Shown piece after piece: positions 32,946-43,963 of a stretch of 64,000 nt of DNA. This DNA comes from Phyllostachys edulis (Eukaryota > Streptophyta > Magnoliopsida > Poales > Poaceae). How positions within the stretch are numbered: the stretch's first letter is position 1; each line of letters begins with the position of its first letter. The stretch lies in contig CM070548.1 in NCBI GenBank assembly GCA_036346405.1, forward strand, positions 48,099,779-48,163,778. Reading direction: 5' to 3'. The notes beneath the pieces were generated by a model that searched no databases, was not told the origin of the DNA, and saw only the letters and a list, made by a program, of their open reading frames with translations. A program made the position numbers and the translations under genes.

Positions 32946-33478
32946 AACACACCATCTATTTGATCATTGGCGGGTCCTCCTCATACAAATCTAGGCGCCA
33001 TCTGAAGGCCGTGAAACGAGAAGTGAACCTCGCCGAATCTCTGATCACCATCAAGCCATCCAGATGGTCGGAGACAGTCATCTCCTTCAACAAAGAAGAC
33101 TGTCCCATCCCTTCAACTCGACAAGGTAGGTTCCCTATTGTTGTAGAACCTACTATAAATAACTGCAAAGTCAATTGAGTTTTAGTAGATGGTGGTAGTT
33201 CTCTAAATATTTTGTTTACGGGAGCATTGGAAGAAATGTAAATTCCCAAGTCAAAAATAAAGCATGTGAAATATGCCTTCCATGGTATAGTTGCAGGGTC
33301 TACTACTAAATCGATATGGCAACTTTCCCTACCGGTCACATTCGGAAGACCAGATAACTTCCAAACAAAGAAGAATTTATTTGATGTAGTAGATTTTCAA
33401 ATTGCATATAATGGAATTCTTGGTCGTCCGGCATTGGCAAAGTTCCTGATAGCTACACATTATGGCTACAGAGTTTAA
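32946..33478 (+). pseudogene. Aspartic protease of the Tat-like element
   Basis: Contains NCKVN(stop)VLVDGGSSLNILF at about 33165-33215, then QLSLPVTFGRPDNFQTK, FDVVDFQIAYNGILGRPAL. DGGSSLNIL is the active-site form usual in Tat elements (DTGS elsewhere), and YNGILGRPAL is the conserved C-terminal hydrophobic-GR motif. The protease cuts the polyprotein. A stop directly before VLVDGG and another after ALEEM break it. Confidence 0.85.
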
Positions 33479-33834
33479 AAATGCTAGGACCAAAAGGGGT
33501 CATTACGGTTCGAGGGGATACAAAGATGGCATATTCATGCGATCGTAAATCCCTAGAACTGGTCGATGAACTTCCGACCAGAGATACTAATCCACCTTCC
33601 ACGTAGGTCAAGCACTCAAGACCAAAGATGGCCCCAAAACCCTTCGACCAGACCAAGGAAGCTCCACTAGACAAGGACGCTTCTCCGTAAAGCGTCAAAG
33701 TGTCATTTGGACTCGAAAATGCTAGTACAACCGCCCAAAAGATACTGGTCGGGGCAGGACTCGATCCCAAATAGGAAGAGTCGCTCGTCTCCTTCCTTCG
33801 AAACAATTCGAATGTTTTCGCCTAAAAGGCATCC

Positions 33835-34764
33835 AATATGCCTGGAGTCCCCAGGGAGGTGATCGAGCATAGGCTAGCTCTCCAACCTGACAAAAAACCA
33901 GTCAAGCAAAAGCTAAGGCGTTTTGCACAAGATCGGAATGAGACAATCTAGTCAGAGATTGGCAAGATTCTCAAGGCTGAATTTATTCGTGAGGTCGACC
34001 AAATAGAGTGGCTTGCCAATCCTGTAATGGTTAGAAAAAGTATTGAGAAATGGCGAATGTGTATCTATTTCACTGATCTTAATAAATCTTGTCCGAATGA
34101 TGATTTGCCCCTTCCACGCATCGATCAGCTTATAGACTCTACTTCCGGGTGTGAGTTGTTAAGTTTTTTAGATGCGTATTCAGGGTACCACCAGATTAAT
34201 ATGAGTAAAGATGATGAAGAGAAAACTTCCTTCATCACACCATATGGCACTTATTGTTATGTTAAGATGTCATTTGGTCTCAAAAATATTGGTGCCACTT
34301 TTCAAAGGTTAATGCAAAAAACCTTTAGTCCGCAGATAGGTCAAAATTTGAAAGCCTATGTTGATGACCTGGTTGTAAAGAGCATCAACGTTGGAGATGA
34401 TATCTTTGACCTGCAAGAAACTTTCAATAACTTAAGAAGGCACAACCTTAAGTTAAATCCTGAAAAGTTGGTGTTTGGAATTTCTTTTGGAAAGCTTCTT
34501 GGATTCCTAGTTTCGGCTAGAGGAACTGAAGAGAACCCAGCAAAAATAGCCGTCATTGAACAGATGCGCCCTCCGACCATAAAGAAAGAAGTCCAAAAAC
34601 TAACCAGATATATGACAGCACTAAGTCGTTTCATAGCACAGTTAGAAGAAAAAGATTGCTTTTCTTTAAACTTCTTCGGAAACACGGAAGTTTTGAATGG
34701 ACTAAAGATGCAAACGATGCCTTTGAAGAGCTCAAAAGGTACCTTACGAATGTCCCGATCTTAG
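33835..34764 (+). pseudogene. Reverse transcriptase of the Tat-like element
   Basis: Starts with MPGVPREVIEHRLAL and KPVKQKLRRFAQDRN, then WRMCIYFTDLNKSCPNDDLP, LLSFLDAYSGYHQI, KTSFITPYGTYCYVKMSFGL and the catalytic YVDDLVVKS (codons at 34357-34368), followed by LLGFLVSARGTEENPAKI. These are the Ty3 reverse transcriptase blocks in order. From 34027 to 34764 the frame is open; before that are two stops. The Asp pair and the fingers are intact. Confidence 0.93.
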
Positions 34765-34787
34765 TATCTCTAAGATCAGGGTAAATC

Positions 34788-35150
34788 TTGCTGATATACC
34801 TAGCTGCGATGCCACAAGCGATCAGTGCAGTACTGGTCATTGAACGTGACAATATCCAACTACCAGTATATTACGTAAGCGAAGTCTTACATGGATCAAA
34901 GGAGCGATATCCAGAGATACAAAAGTTGCTATACAGTCTCCTTATGGCTTCGAGGAAACTAAGGCATTACTTTCAGGCCCACAAAGTGGTCGTACCTAAT
35001 GGATATCCTCTTGGTCAAGTTCTTGGAAACAGAGAATCATCAGGACGAATAGCAAAATGGGCGGTCCAGCTTGGGGGCTTCGATCTCTATTTCATTTCAA
35101 GAACAGCAATTAAGTCCCAGGCATTGGCAAAATCCATTGCCAAATGGACG
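34788..35150 (+). pseudogene. First RNase H and connection of the Tat-like element
   Basis: After a frame change the RNase H that is usual for Ty3 elements follows: QLPVYYVSEVLHGSKERYPE, IQKLLYSLLMASRKLRHYFQ, GRIAKWAVQLGGFDLYFISR. The first strand of the domain, with its Asp, lies in a broken stretch at 34765-34800. It is degenerate compared with the second RNase H, as is common in Tat elements. Confidence 0.85.
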
Positions 35151-35632
35151 AACCCAGAACCCACCCAAGGGCCTGAGTACGAACACCATGAAGAGTGGAC
35201 TATGTACTTTGACGGTTCCTTGATGCTCAAAGGCTCAGGGGCTGGAGTTGTCCTGATATTTCCTTTTGGAGAACACATTAAATACATCATTTAGTTAAAC
35301 TTTCCTGCTACGAATAATGTGGCAGAGTATGAAGTTTTATGGCAGGACTCCGAGCAGGCAAAGCGCTCGGGATTCGCAGATTATTAGTGAAAGGCGATTC
35401 TCAACTAGTAGCGAATCAAGTTGGGAAAGATTATAAATGCTCAAGTCCCAAGATGTCATCTTATTTAGTGGAAGTACAGAAACTCGAAAGACATTTCTTC
35501 GATTTCTAGATCCAACATATTCCTAGAAAGGAAAACATTCTGGCAGACCAGTTGGCACGGATGGCTTCCTCAAGATCACCTGCCCAGCTTGGAGTTTTTC
35601 TCGAGCAACTTGATACACCCTCGGTGGTCGAG
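35151..35632 (+). pseudogene. Second (archaeal-type) RNase H of the Tat-like element
   Basis: Reads EEWTMYFDGSLMLKGSGAGV, NNVAEYEVL, LLVKGDSQLVANQVGKDYKC, EVQKLERHFFDF and PRKENILADQLARMASS. FDGS, AEYE, GDSQ and the closing ADQLARMA supply the four catalytic positions (D, E, D, D). A second RNase H of this sort is a mark of the Tat lineage. A stop follows KYII and one follows FFDF. Coding sequence breaks at 35632 at the 8.3 kb insertion and resumes in the same frame at 43964. Confidence 0.88.
35625..35632. repeat. Target-site duplication TGGTCGAG, left copy
   Basis: Identical to 43956-43963. Removing 35633-43963 gives an unbroken frame (PSVVEHSEETN), which fixes this as the duplicated target. 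Confidence 0.88.
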
Positions 35633-35924
35633 TTTGGACACTATTGGCCCCCATGTGTATCTAAAATTCCAAATGCAGCCCCTCTAACTTCGAAATTCCA
35701 AAAGTAGTCCCCTCCTCCCGTGTACTGCGCTCCGTGGCCGCAGTAGCGAACGTGCTGCTCCACCCGAACGCAGCAAGGAGTTGTTGCACCCGGCGAACGC
35801 GAAATGCAGCAAACAAGCATACTGCCAACCCCCAACGTAGCACCTTCAAAGAGGAGAGAGAAAAGGGGAGAGAGGAAAGGAAAGGAAAAATTTTGGAAAA
35901 AAAATTCAGAAAATTCCATAAAAA

Positions 35925-36870
35925 TCCTTAGAACATAAATAGATTTAATAAAATAATTTTGAATTTAATTGAAGTTTATTTTATTCATTTAAATTGTTTT
36001 CATTTTTCAAAAACACTGAGAAATACCATAAAATTCAAGTTGCTAAAAAATGCAAGAATTTTATACAGTAGCTAGGTCATGATTTTAGATGAATTTAGTT
36101 GAAAGAATTATTTCATTTGGAGTTAGCAAGTGAAAGTTATAGTAGTTTGAAAATGGTTTTGCAAAAAGGCTAAAAACTACACTTCGGTTACTATTCATCC
36201 GATTTTAATTATTTAGTGAAATTTTGTAAATAGTGGTGGAGATAAGGACATAGATAAATAGATAACAAAATTATAAGACCAAAATAACTTGGTTCACCTC
36301 AATTGGAGTTCACATGACTTAGTTATGAATTTTCAAAGTTAAAAGCATTTTCTAGTGTAAATAATAATAATTCGGTTTTGGATTAATTTTCAAAAACTAT
36401 AATTTATGGTATAGAGATAAGTTTGAAAGCTAATCTAAATTAAAGTTCACTTAATAATAAAATTATCAAAAATCGTTTCACTTGATTTGGAGTTACTTTG
36501 AATTAGTTATGCATTTTTGAAGTTATTCTATTCTCGGTGTGTTCGGACCGTCCGATTGGATGGGCTATTCAGACAGTATCAGATGGTCCAATCGGATGAG
36601 CTGTTCAGGTGGTCCGAACATTCCATCCGATCGGACGGTCCGATTTCGATTGGACGATCAAAACAGACCGAAAATAGAATAACTTTGACCGGGTGAGATA
36701 AAATAGCAAATAAATTTCTAAAAATCTAAAAATTTTCAGAGGGGTTCCTGGGCTATCCTAGAACACAGATAAAATTTTAAACCTCACTTTTTATCTCTTA
36801 TTTTCTTTGTTTAAATTCTACCAAAGCAAGGGCTTTCGAAATGAGTTTGAATTTTCTGTAGGTAAACTTA
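35925..36870 (+). repeat. Direct repeat H1, left part
   Basis: Matches 41340-42250 in the same direction (shared text includes TTGAATTTAATTGAAGTTTA, TTTGGAGTTAGCAAGTGAAA and GACCGTCCGAT motifs), at moderate identity. It continues at 40052-40180 after the solo LTR. It resembles LTR interior sequence; ends TG/CA were not found. Its last five bases, ACTTA, are the target duplication of the solo LTR. Confidence 0.7.
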
Positions 36871-37505
36871 TGTAACATCCCAATTTTCAGGTCTTTTTGA
36901 AAATTTTCAAAATAAAAATGACCATTTGGTTTTATTGAAGTTCTAAAGCTTAACTTGAGATTTTGGAATTAAAAGTGATTTAAATGACTAAATCAAACTT
37001 CAACTAATCCAAAAGTTTGATTTATTTTGAGTTTGTTGGAGTTCTCTAGTGTTGAAATTCCCTTTCTTTGTTCGTTCCGTTTTCCCCTCAGCCCAGCTCT
37101 TTCTTGTCCAGGCCTCCCTCTCAGTGCAAGACCTCCGGGTGGTCCTGGGAGACCTCCTAGGTGGTCCTAGAAGACCTTTGGGTAGTCCTAGAGATCGGTC
37201 ACGACCTCCTCTTTGGTCACGACCTCCCCTTTGGTCACGACTACCCCATTGGTTGGACCACCCTCCCGAGTTTTGACTAGCCCCACCTGTCAGCCTTGCT
37301 CACCTTCTTCTTCCTCCCGCCGCGTCACTGCTGACGCAAAAGTTTTCACACATTAAATATCGTTGTGTCGCATTAAATACTGTCACTTCTGTAGTACCCA
37401 TTCCCCCTCTTGTCTCCTCTCCTACCTGCCCCCATCTCCTCCTTCACCTACCCTTGAACGTGTGCATCGCCGAGTCTTTCAGCGATTCTGCCCGTCTCCC
37501 CTAGC

Positions 37506-37512
37506 TATAAAA
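37506..37512 (+). promoter_or_regulatory. TATA box of the solo LTR
   Basis: GCTATAAAAGCC with a pyrimidine-rich stretch downstream. Position, about 640 bp from the LTR start, fits a U3/R boundary. Confidence 0.6.
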
Positions 37513-37799
37513 GCCTGAGCAACCCTCTTTCATCTCCTTTTTCCGCACCCAACTCTCTTGCTCTCGCCTAGTTCCTCCGTGCTTCAAGTTTCACCACCGC
37601 TGGCTGAAGCCTGCGCCGTCACCTCCCCGTCGCCAAGGAGTCCGCTGGAGCCTGCTTCGTCTTCAACCACCTCATTGCCGAAGGATTAACCGGAGCGCGC
37701 GCGCCATCTTCGACCACCACCCGCTGTCCACCAACTCCCCTTCCCCCTTTAGTCTCTCTCTCTCGGCCCTAGTGAGTTTGTCTGTGCCCTGTTCTCTTC

Positions 37800-38090
37800 C
37801 CTTGTTCTTACGACCACATTGAGTAGTCGTATCCCTTTTGTATTCTTTGTACAACCACATTGAGTAGTCGTATCCTTCCTGTATCCCTCTTACAACCACG
37901 TTGAGTAGCCGTATCCCTTTTGTATTCTTCGTACGAGCACGTTGAGTAGTCGCATCCTTCTTATATTCTTCGTACAACCGCGTTGAGTAGTCATACCCCT
38001 TCTGTATTCTTCGTACGACCGCGTTGAGTAGTCGTACCCCTTCTGTATTCTTCGCATGATCACGTTGAGTAGTCGTATCCTTCATTGGAC
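37800..38090 (+). repeat. 41 bp tandem repeat, 7 copies
   Basis: TTGAGTAG recurs at 37819, 37860, 37901, 37942, 37983, 38024 and 38065, exactly 41 bp apart. Units read CGTTGAGTAGTCGTA followed by CCC/TTTCTGTATTCTTCGTACGA. It is transcribed leader or R region of the LTR. Confidence 0.95.
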
Positions 38091-38340
38091 CTCTAGGATC
38101 TCCCTTGACCTCCTTAGGACCTCCTCCTCGAGATCTTCTCAGGACCTCCTCCTCAGGATCTTCTCAGGATCTCCCTTGACCTCCTCCTCAGGACCTCTCT
38201 TGATCTCCTCAAGACCCTCGACCACCCTCTCAGTTGGACCTCCTCCCAACCAGTCGAACCTCTTTTGACTAGGTCATTGGACCTCCTCCCGACCAATTGA
38301 ACCTCTTTCGACCAGGTCGTTGGACCTCCTCCCGAGAGCC
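38090..38340 (+). repeat. GACCTCCTC-rich block
   Basis: Follows the 41 bp array and repeats GACCTCCTC and GATCTTCTCAGGA with variable spacing. The same GACCTCC core is the dominant motif of LTRs A and B (1-1420, 7000-9060). Confidence 0.7.
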
Positions 38341-40051
38341 CGTTCCTAATTCATCCAATGCAGTACCTTGCTGTTGGTTCTAGTTCAATTTGTTTTGGAA
38401 TTCATTTGGATTTTATTTGGTCTTTATTTGAATTTGCTTCATTTTCACGTGTAGACTTGGACAACTCCAGAGAGCCCGAGTACTCTGAAGAAGTAGACCC
38501 TCAAACTTTCGAGCAAGGCAAGTTACACCCTTGATCATATTGAATCCCAGTATCTCAAATTATTTAAGTTCTGTTTCAAATTATTATTGCATGCTTATTT
38601 AAATTCAAGTAATTTAAATCCATGTTTTAACTTTATAGTTATTCCTAATTTATTTATACATCCAAACTTGATTATTGATTCAACCACCCCTTGTTACCAT
38701 AGTAAAGAGCTAGTTGGTACATTAGTATCAACTAGCACATGTTGCAAAACTCTATGCTTAGTCAAAACTTAGACCCAAAAATCTTGATTTGGGGAATTTA
38801 CTGCCAAAGACCAATGTTGTCAAAAGGTTTTAACCATGACATTGGGTTGTCGTGGAAGTTTGCAAATATTTTTGAAAAGCAAAGCAAAATAAAAATTGGT
38901 TTGGACTTGGGCGAAATGGATGTTTGGAGGGGTGCATGTTCATGCACGAGCTCAATTCGGGTAGGGTTGAGGCCCAGGGTTTTGTGGAAAGTTGTCCAAG
39001 TCAGTTAAGGACCGGTGTTCGAGCCGTATCTTGCCAAGCCCCATCGTACTGCCACATGTTCTGAATGGGCAGAACCTGGCTAACTAATTTGCAACGTTTC
39101 ACCGTGGTCATTCCATCTGGTTGTGTGGGTGTCTTGACGACCTACTTTTATGTATTCCCACCTAGCGTAAGAGGGGGCCTAAACCCGACAGATCGGTAGT
39201 CCAAAGGGGGCGAAACCTTAGCGAGGGGGTACTGCGGTGGAATGGCGCTCTGTAAAGGCCTTGTCACGTGCTCTAGACTGCTTACCTACGGTAGTGAGTA
39301 GTGGTATCGACGGATGCCAAACAAACTAGAGAAGTCGTATCATGTGGGTAAAGTTGTACACCTCTGCAGAGTGTAAAACTATTCGAATAGCCGTGCCCAC
39401 GGTCATGGACATGCTGGCAAAGCCACTCAAAGTTAGATTTCGGTTTGTTTTCAAAAGACTTTATAAAATGGTTTTGGATGTCTATCCAAATGAGTTTTGG
39501 GCGGGTAGCCCTGTGATAGGAGAGTATCCTTCACCACTTGTTGATGAATGTTATCTGCCTATAAAACTGAGATTTAGAAAATAAATTTTAGTTATTGTAT
39601 AACTGCTTTGGAACGTAGTACAAGTATTTAGAAAGAAACACGGCTTTATACAAATCAACTCTATAAGCCTTCCTTTGAGATATCCTTGCATGCATAACAA
39701 TATGTTACCTGACGGGTGTGACTTGCGAGCGCGGTTGTTGTGCTCACTCTTGCTTAATTCAATAATTGAGTAGAAGAAGAGGTCTACCAGGAGCCTGAGG
39801 ACCAGGACGACTAGGCTACGCCCTCTAGACGATTGCATGTGGCGAATCGTGTGGTCTATTTGCTTTTGTCTTCCGTTGTGTTTGGTTTTGTCGGCCCATA
39901 AGCCATTCTTGTAATCAAATCTGTTGTTTATTAATAAATTTTGCGTTTATAGTTGTTAACATATTTGTTTACTGTGTGAACTAGCCGCTGATCTTGGGAC
40001 TAGTTCGGTTTGCACAGAGGATTTGGGGTAATCCCAGGTCCGACCACGACA

Positions 40052-40180
40052 ACTTAGGTTCTAAAAATTTGGGACAAATTATATTTATTCACTATAAATA
40101 TTATAGTATTTGAATAAATTATTTTACGGAGGTCTTTGTAAGGACTTATTTCTGTTTTCTTTGGAGGAGTTGATTTAGGA
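40052..40180 (+). repeat. Direct repeat H1, right part
   Basis: Resumes H1 after the solo LTR: TTATATTTATTC, AAATATTATAGTATTTGAAT and TTTGGAGGAGTTGATTTAGG are shared with 42280-42390. The repeat ends at GATTTAGGA in both copies. Confidence 0.75.
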
Positions 40181-40189
40181 CCCACTGAT

Positions 40190-40905
40190 GTTACAAATCA
40201 GCACAAACTCGCTCATATGGACATGCACTAGGAGGAGATTCGCAAAATACAAAGGGAGTATGAAACCTAGGAGGAACAAAGGGAGCATGCCAGGATGCCA
40301 CCTGCTCGCAATGACGCCGTCCCCATAGCAGCAAACCCTACCAGAACATCCCAACCGAGCATTGGCCACAACACCCGCTTGAGGGGGAGAGACCGCCCCT
40401 CTATTGGTGCTGGGACAGATACAAGTTCTTCAAGTCCAAGCACCAACTCAGCCTAGGCATGCGTTACAGGGGTTGCGCGAACTACTATCGGTACTAGCAG
40501 CCAGTAAGGACAGGTTACAATATGTTCCCCTACCATTTCTCTTTCAAAGTCCACATTAACAACCTCTCCCGTCTACCCGTAGTCCCTGGATCCGCTATGT
40601 GGCTACCGTAAGTGGATCAACTTAGAGATCCACCCACACGACCAGTGGACTCTCGACTACGACGAGTGGGATACCAACAGGGACCACAAGAGGAGGGAGG
40701 AAGAGCACCGTATTGAAGAGCACAACCAGCGTATCCGGCGGGAGACGCAGACCCATCTCGAGGCATGCAGGGCAGGGAGCGCAAGGCTCACGAGAGGGAG
40801 TGCGAGAAAAAGAGGGAAATTGTGGCCAAGGTCAACGAGGCCGGCGAGGAGTTCAACGCCGAGGTCGCAAGGAAGGGAAAATGGCCCCAGTCCATGCAGT
40901 AGGTC
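40190..40905 (+). pseudogene. Gag-like remnant of an unidentified element
   Basis: Broken + frames rich in Glu, Arg and Gln (EEQREHARMPPARNDA, then HPHDQWTLDYDEWDTNRDHK, EEHRIEEHNQRIRRETQTHL). The first part matches 62580-62820 closely, including ARNDA/FRNDA, IPNQNIPTE-like text and the Cys-free tail. Charged, helical text of this sort occurs in gag of non-autonomous LTR elements, but I cannot place it. Repeats H1 and H2 flank it, as LTRs would. Confidence 0.45.
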
Positions 40906-41339
40906 GGGCTATTCCGTACTAGTCCTTCGAAGGTCGGATTTATTTCCATTCCAAAAGGCGCATATGTATCGTAGGAGTACTTCGGTTTGTTGCATCGTAC
41001 TTGATGTTGTTTCTTATGCACGTAACCAAACCCTATGCGCCGTGTAATTCCCAGTTTTATTATAAAGTCTAGTTTAATTCGTAACTTCAAATCTTGTCGC
41101 TTTTTCGCACTCAATTCTTCGTGTACAAAGGCATAAAAATGTTATAAAATAAAGAAAGCACACGTATGTAGCATACCTGTGACTTTCGGACGAATCGCCA
41201 AAAGTATGGATTTTAAACTGCATTTGGTGCCTTAGAAGTAATTTGGTCATGACACAATAATTAAAGGGAAAAGCTAAAAAATGCTATACCGTTAGTAGCC
41301 TTTGTAACAGGACAGTCCTGTGACATAATAATTACATAA

Positions 41340-42395
41340 AAATTTGATAAAATATTTTTGAATTTAATTGAAGTTTATTTTATTCATTTCAAATAATTGG
41401 ATTCTATACAAAACAAAAACAACATCGAGAAAAAACTAAAAATTCAAAGTGCTAAAAATGCATGAATTTTATACAATAGATAGATGATGATTTTATATGA
41501 TTTTAGGTGAAAGAATTATTCCATTTGGAGTTAGCAAGTGAAAGTTGTAGTAGTTTGAAAATCAGGTTTTGCAAAAAAAGGCTGGAAAATACACTTTGGT
41601 TACTATTCATCATGTTTTCATTCTTTAGTGAAATTTTGTAGAACAGTGGTGGAGATAAGGATTACATAGATAAATAGAAAATAAAATTATAAGACTATAA
41701 TAACTTGGTTCACCTAAATTGGAGTTGACATGAATTAGTTATGAATTTCCAAAGTTAAAAGCATTTTCTAGTGTGAAAATATTAATTCAGTTTTGGATTA
41801 ATTTCCAAAAACTATATTTTCTGGGACAGAGATAAGTTTGAAACCTATTCCAAATTAAAGTTCACTTAAATAGAAAACTATCAAAATTAGTTTCACTTGA
41901 TTTGGAATTACTTTAAATTAGTTATGCATTTTTGAAGTTATTCTATTTTGGGCCAGGCCCGGGTCTGTTCGGACCGTCCCATCAGAATTAGACCGTCCGA
42001 TTGGAGGGTCTGTTCGAACGTCCGATTCCGATCAGACGGTCCGAAAAGATCCCCCGATCGGACGGTCCTACTTTGACCAGGCTCTATAAAATAGCAAAAA
42101 ACAAAATCCTAAAATCCTGAAATAATTCAGGGAGGTTCTTGGGATGTCCTAATACTCAAATACAATTTTAAACCTCACTGTCCAAGTGCTATTTGCTTAA
42201 AATAAATTCAAACCTAGCTTAGGTTGTTGAATAGAGTTTGAATTTTGTGTGGGTTGAATAGAGTTCCAAAAATTTGGGGAAAATTTATATTTATTCATGA
42301 TAAATATTATAGTATTTGAATAAATTATTTTTATAGAGGTCTTTATAAGGACTTTGCTCTGTTTTCTTTGGAGGAGTTGATTTAGGACTTAAGTA
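41340..42395 (+). repeat. Direct repeat H2
   Basis: Second copy of H1 (35925-36870 plus 40052-40180), without the solo LTR, so it shows the empty site (TTGAATAGAGTTCCAAAAAT). With H1 it frames the gag-like remnant and could be the LTR pair of a decayed non-autonomous element. Confidence 0.7.
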
Positions 42396-42499
42396 ATGTT
42401 TGACTACAGAAATATGATTGATGTTTTTTCCTTGAATCAAATTATAACCCCCTGTAGAATCAAAACATGAACAAAAGTTACGGGAACTAGAAAAGGATT

Positions 42500-43580
42500 T
42501 ACCTTTCATCAAGTTTCATTAAGTTTTATGAAGTTTCAACAAGTGATACTTGATGAAACTCCATGGGACTTGGGATGAAATTTCTTGAAACTTGATGAGA
42601 TACCATGTCACTGTTGAAAACTTGTCCTAGACAAAAAGATGAAACTTAATGAAACTGCATGAAACTAGGTGAAACTTGCTCCACACAATATGGAGAAACA
42701 AATGATACTTGATGAAACTCCATGAGACTTGAGATGAGACTTAATGAAATTCTTGATGAGACACGATATCACTGTTGAAAACTTGTCCTAGACAAAAAGA
42801 TGAAACTTTATGAAACTCCATAAGACTTGGGACGAAACTTCATGAAACTGGGTGAAACTTGCTCTACAAAATATGGAGAAACAATGAAACTTTATGAAAC
42901 TGCATGATACTAGGTGAGACTTGCTCTACACAATATGGAGAAACAATGATACTTCATGAAACTCCATGAGACTTGGGACGAAACTTCATGAAACTTAATG
43001 AAATTGCATGAAACTGGGTGAAACTTGCTATACAAAATATGTAGAAATAATGATAATTGATGAAACTGAGTGAAACTTGATCTATACAATATAGAGAAAC
43101 AATGATACTTGATGAAACTCTATGAGACTTGGGATGAAACTTCATGAAACTTAATGAAACGACATGAAACGGCATGAAACTTGCTCTACAAAATATGGAG
43201 AAACAACGATACTTGATGAAACTTCATAAAACTTAATGAAACTGGGTGAAACTTGCTATGCAAAATATGGAGAAACAATGATACTTGATGAAACTCTATG
43301 AGACTTGGGATGAAACTTAATGAAGCTGCATGAAACTGGGTAAAACTTACTCCACAAAATATGGAGAAACAACTTCATGAAACTTAATGAAACTGGGTGA
43401 AACTTGCTATACAAAATATGGAGAAACAATAATACTTAATGAAACTCTATGAGACTTGGGATGAAACTTAATGAAGTTGCATGAAACTGGGTAAAACTTG
43501 CTCTACAAAATATGGAAACTTGGGATGAAACTTTATGAAACTTAATGAAACTTTATGAAACTTAATGAAACTGAATGAAA
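42500..43580. repeat. GATGAAACTT minisatellite with higher-order units
   Basis: About 1.1 kb built from 10-12 bp variants of (G)ATGAAACTT, organised in larger units of 50-100 bp that end TTGCT(C/A)TACAAAATATGGAG. The AATATGGAGAAAC landmark occurs about ten times between 42686 and 43515. The whole array is in the same direction. No coding role is apparent; the - frame reads FHEVSLSFIKFHP-like repeats. Confidence 0.95.
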
Positions 43581-43955
43581 TGGATAAAATTTTAAAAAAA
43601 TTACACAAGCAAGTACATTGTATCGGGAGGCTCCACAAAATTTTTTATAATTTTTTGAGCTCATTTTCTATTTTTAGAAATTCCTCCAGAAAATATTCTT
43701 AAATGGATTTTTGAGAAAAACACCTTTCTGATGCTATACTACACCGACTTCTTTGTGGGTGGGGAGGAGGCCGAGGTTACTCTGCTGTTGGGGGCGTGTG
43801 AGGCAATTCTTCTGCAGTGCAAGAGCCACAGAGACTGACTTCTGCTTGCGCATGCACTGGGCGCAAAGAAAGGGCTCAGGTCGAAATGGAATTTCGGTGG
43901 TAGAGGGGCTATATTTGGAATTGTTGTGGTCTAGGGGCCAACAGTGTCCAAAATT

Positions 43956-43963
43956 TGGTCGAG
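43956..43963. repeat. Target-site duplication TGGTCGAG, right copy
   Basis: Partner of 35625-35632. Confidence 0.88.

Larger units (their letters stand above)
36871..40051 (+). mobile_element. Solo LTR (3181 bp), Tekay/Del-like
   Basis: Starts TGTAACATCCCAATTTTC and ends GACCACGACA, with ACTTA duplications at 36866-36870 and 40052-40056. Removing it rejoins a sequence that is unbroken in the second repeat at 42230-42300. Same start and similar end as the LTRs of the element at 54012-60914, so the family is probably Tekay/Del chromovirus. It has a promoter (37506) and a 41 bp tandem array downstream of it. No internal domain. Confidence 0.88.
35633..43955. mobile_element. 8.3 kb terminal-inverted-repeat insertion in pol
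   Basis: Left end TTTGGACACTATTGGCCCC; right end the inverse of TTTTGGACACTGTTGGCCCC, preceded by two extra bases at the extreme end. The inverted repeat stays recognisable for about 75 bp (CAATTCCAAAT.AGCCCCTCTA and CGAAATTCCA on both arms). The 8 bp duplication suggests a hAT-like element, but the end sequence is not one I can place; a MULE with a 9 bp duplication and one mismatch is possible. There is no transposase. Inside are about 1 kb direct repeats, a solo LTR, a gag-like remnant and a minisatellite. Confidence 0.75.

Noticed and set aside
34027..35632. A working Ty3 reverse transcriptase/RNase H gene
   Set aside because: Although catalytic motifs survive, stops, frame changes and an 8.3 kb insertion break the polyprotein.
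37672..38085. A 137-codon - strand frame with repeated EYKRDTTTQ-like text
   Set aside because: It is the 41 bp tandem array read in three successive frames, not a protein.
42954..43175. A - frame reading FHVVSLSFMKFHPKSHRVS
   Set aside because: Minisatellite translated; no independent support.
35639..43946. A CACTA element (CACTATTGG...CCAACAGTG)
   Set aside because: The 3 bp on each side (GGA and TCC) are not a direct duplication; the inverted match extends further out and an 8 bp duplication restores the reading frame.
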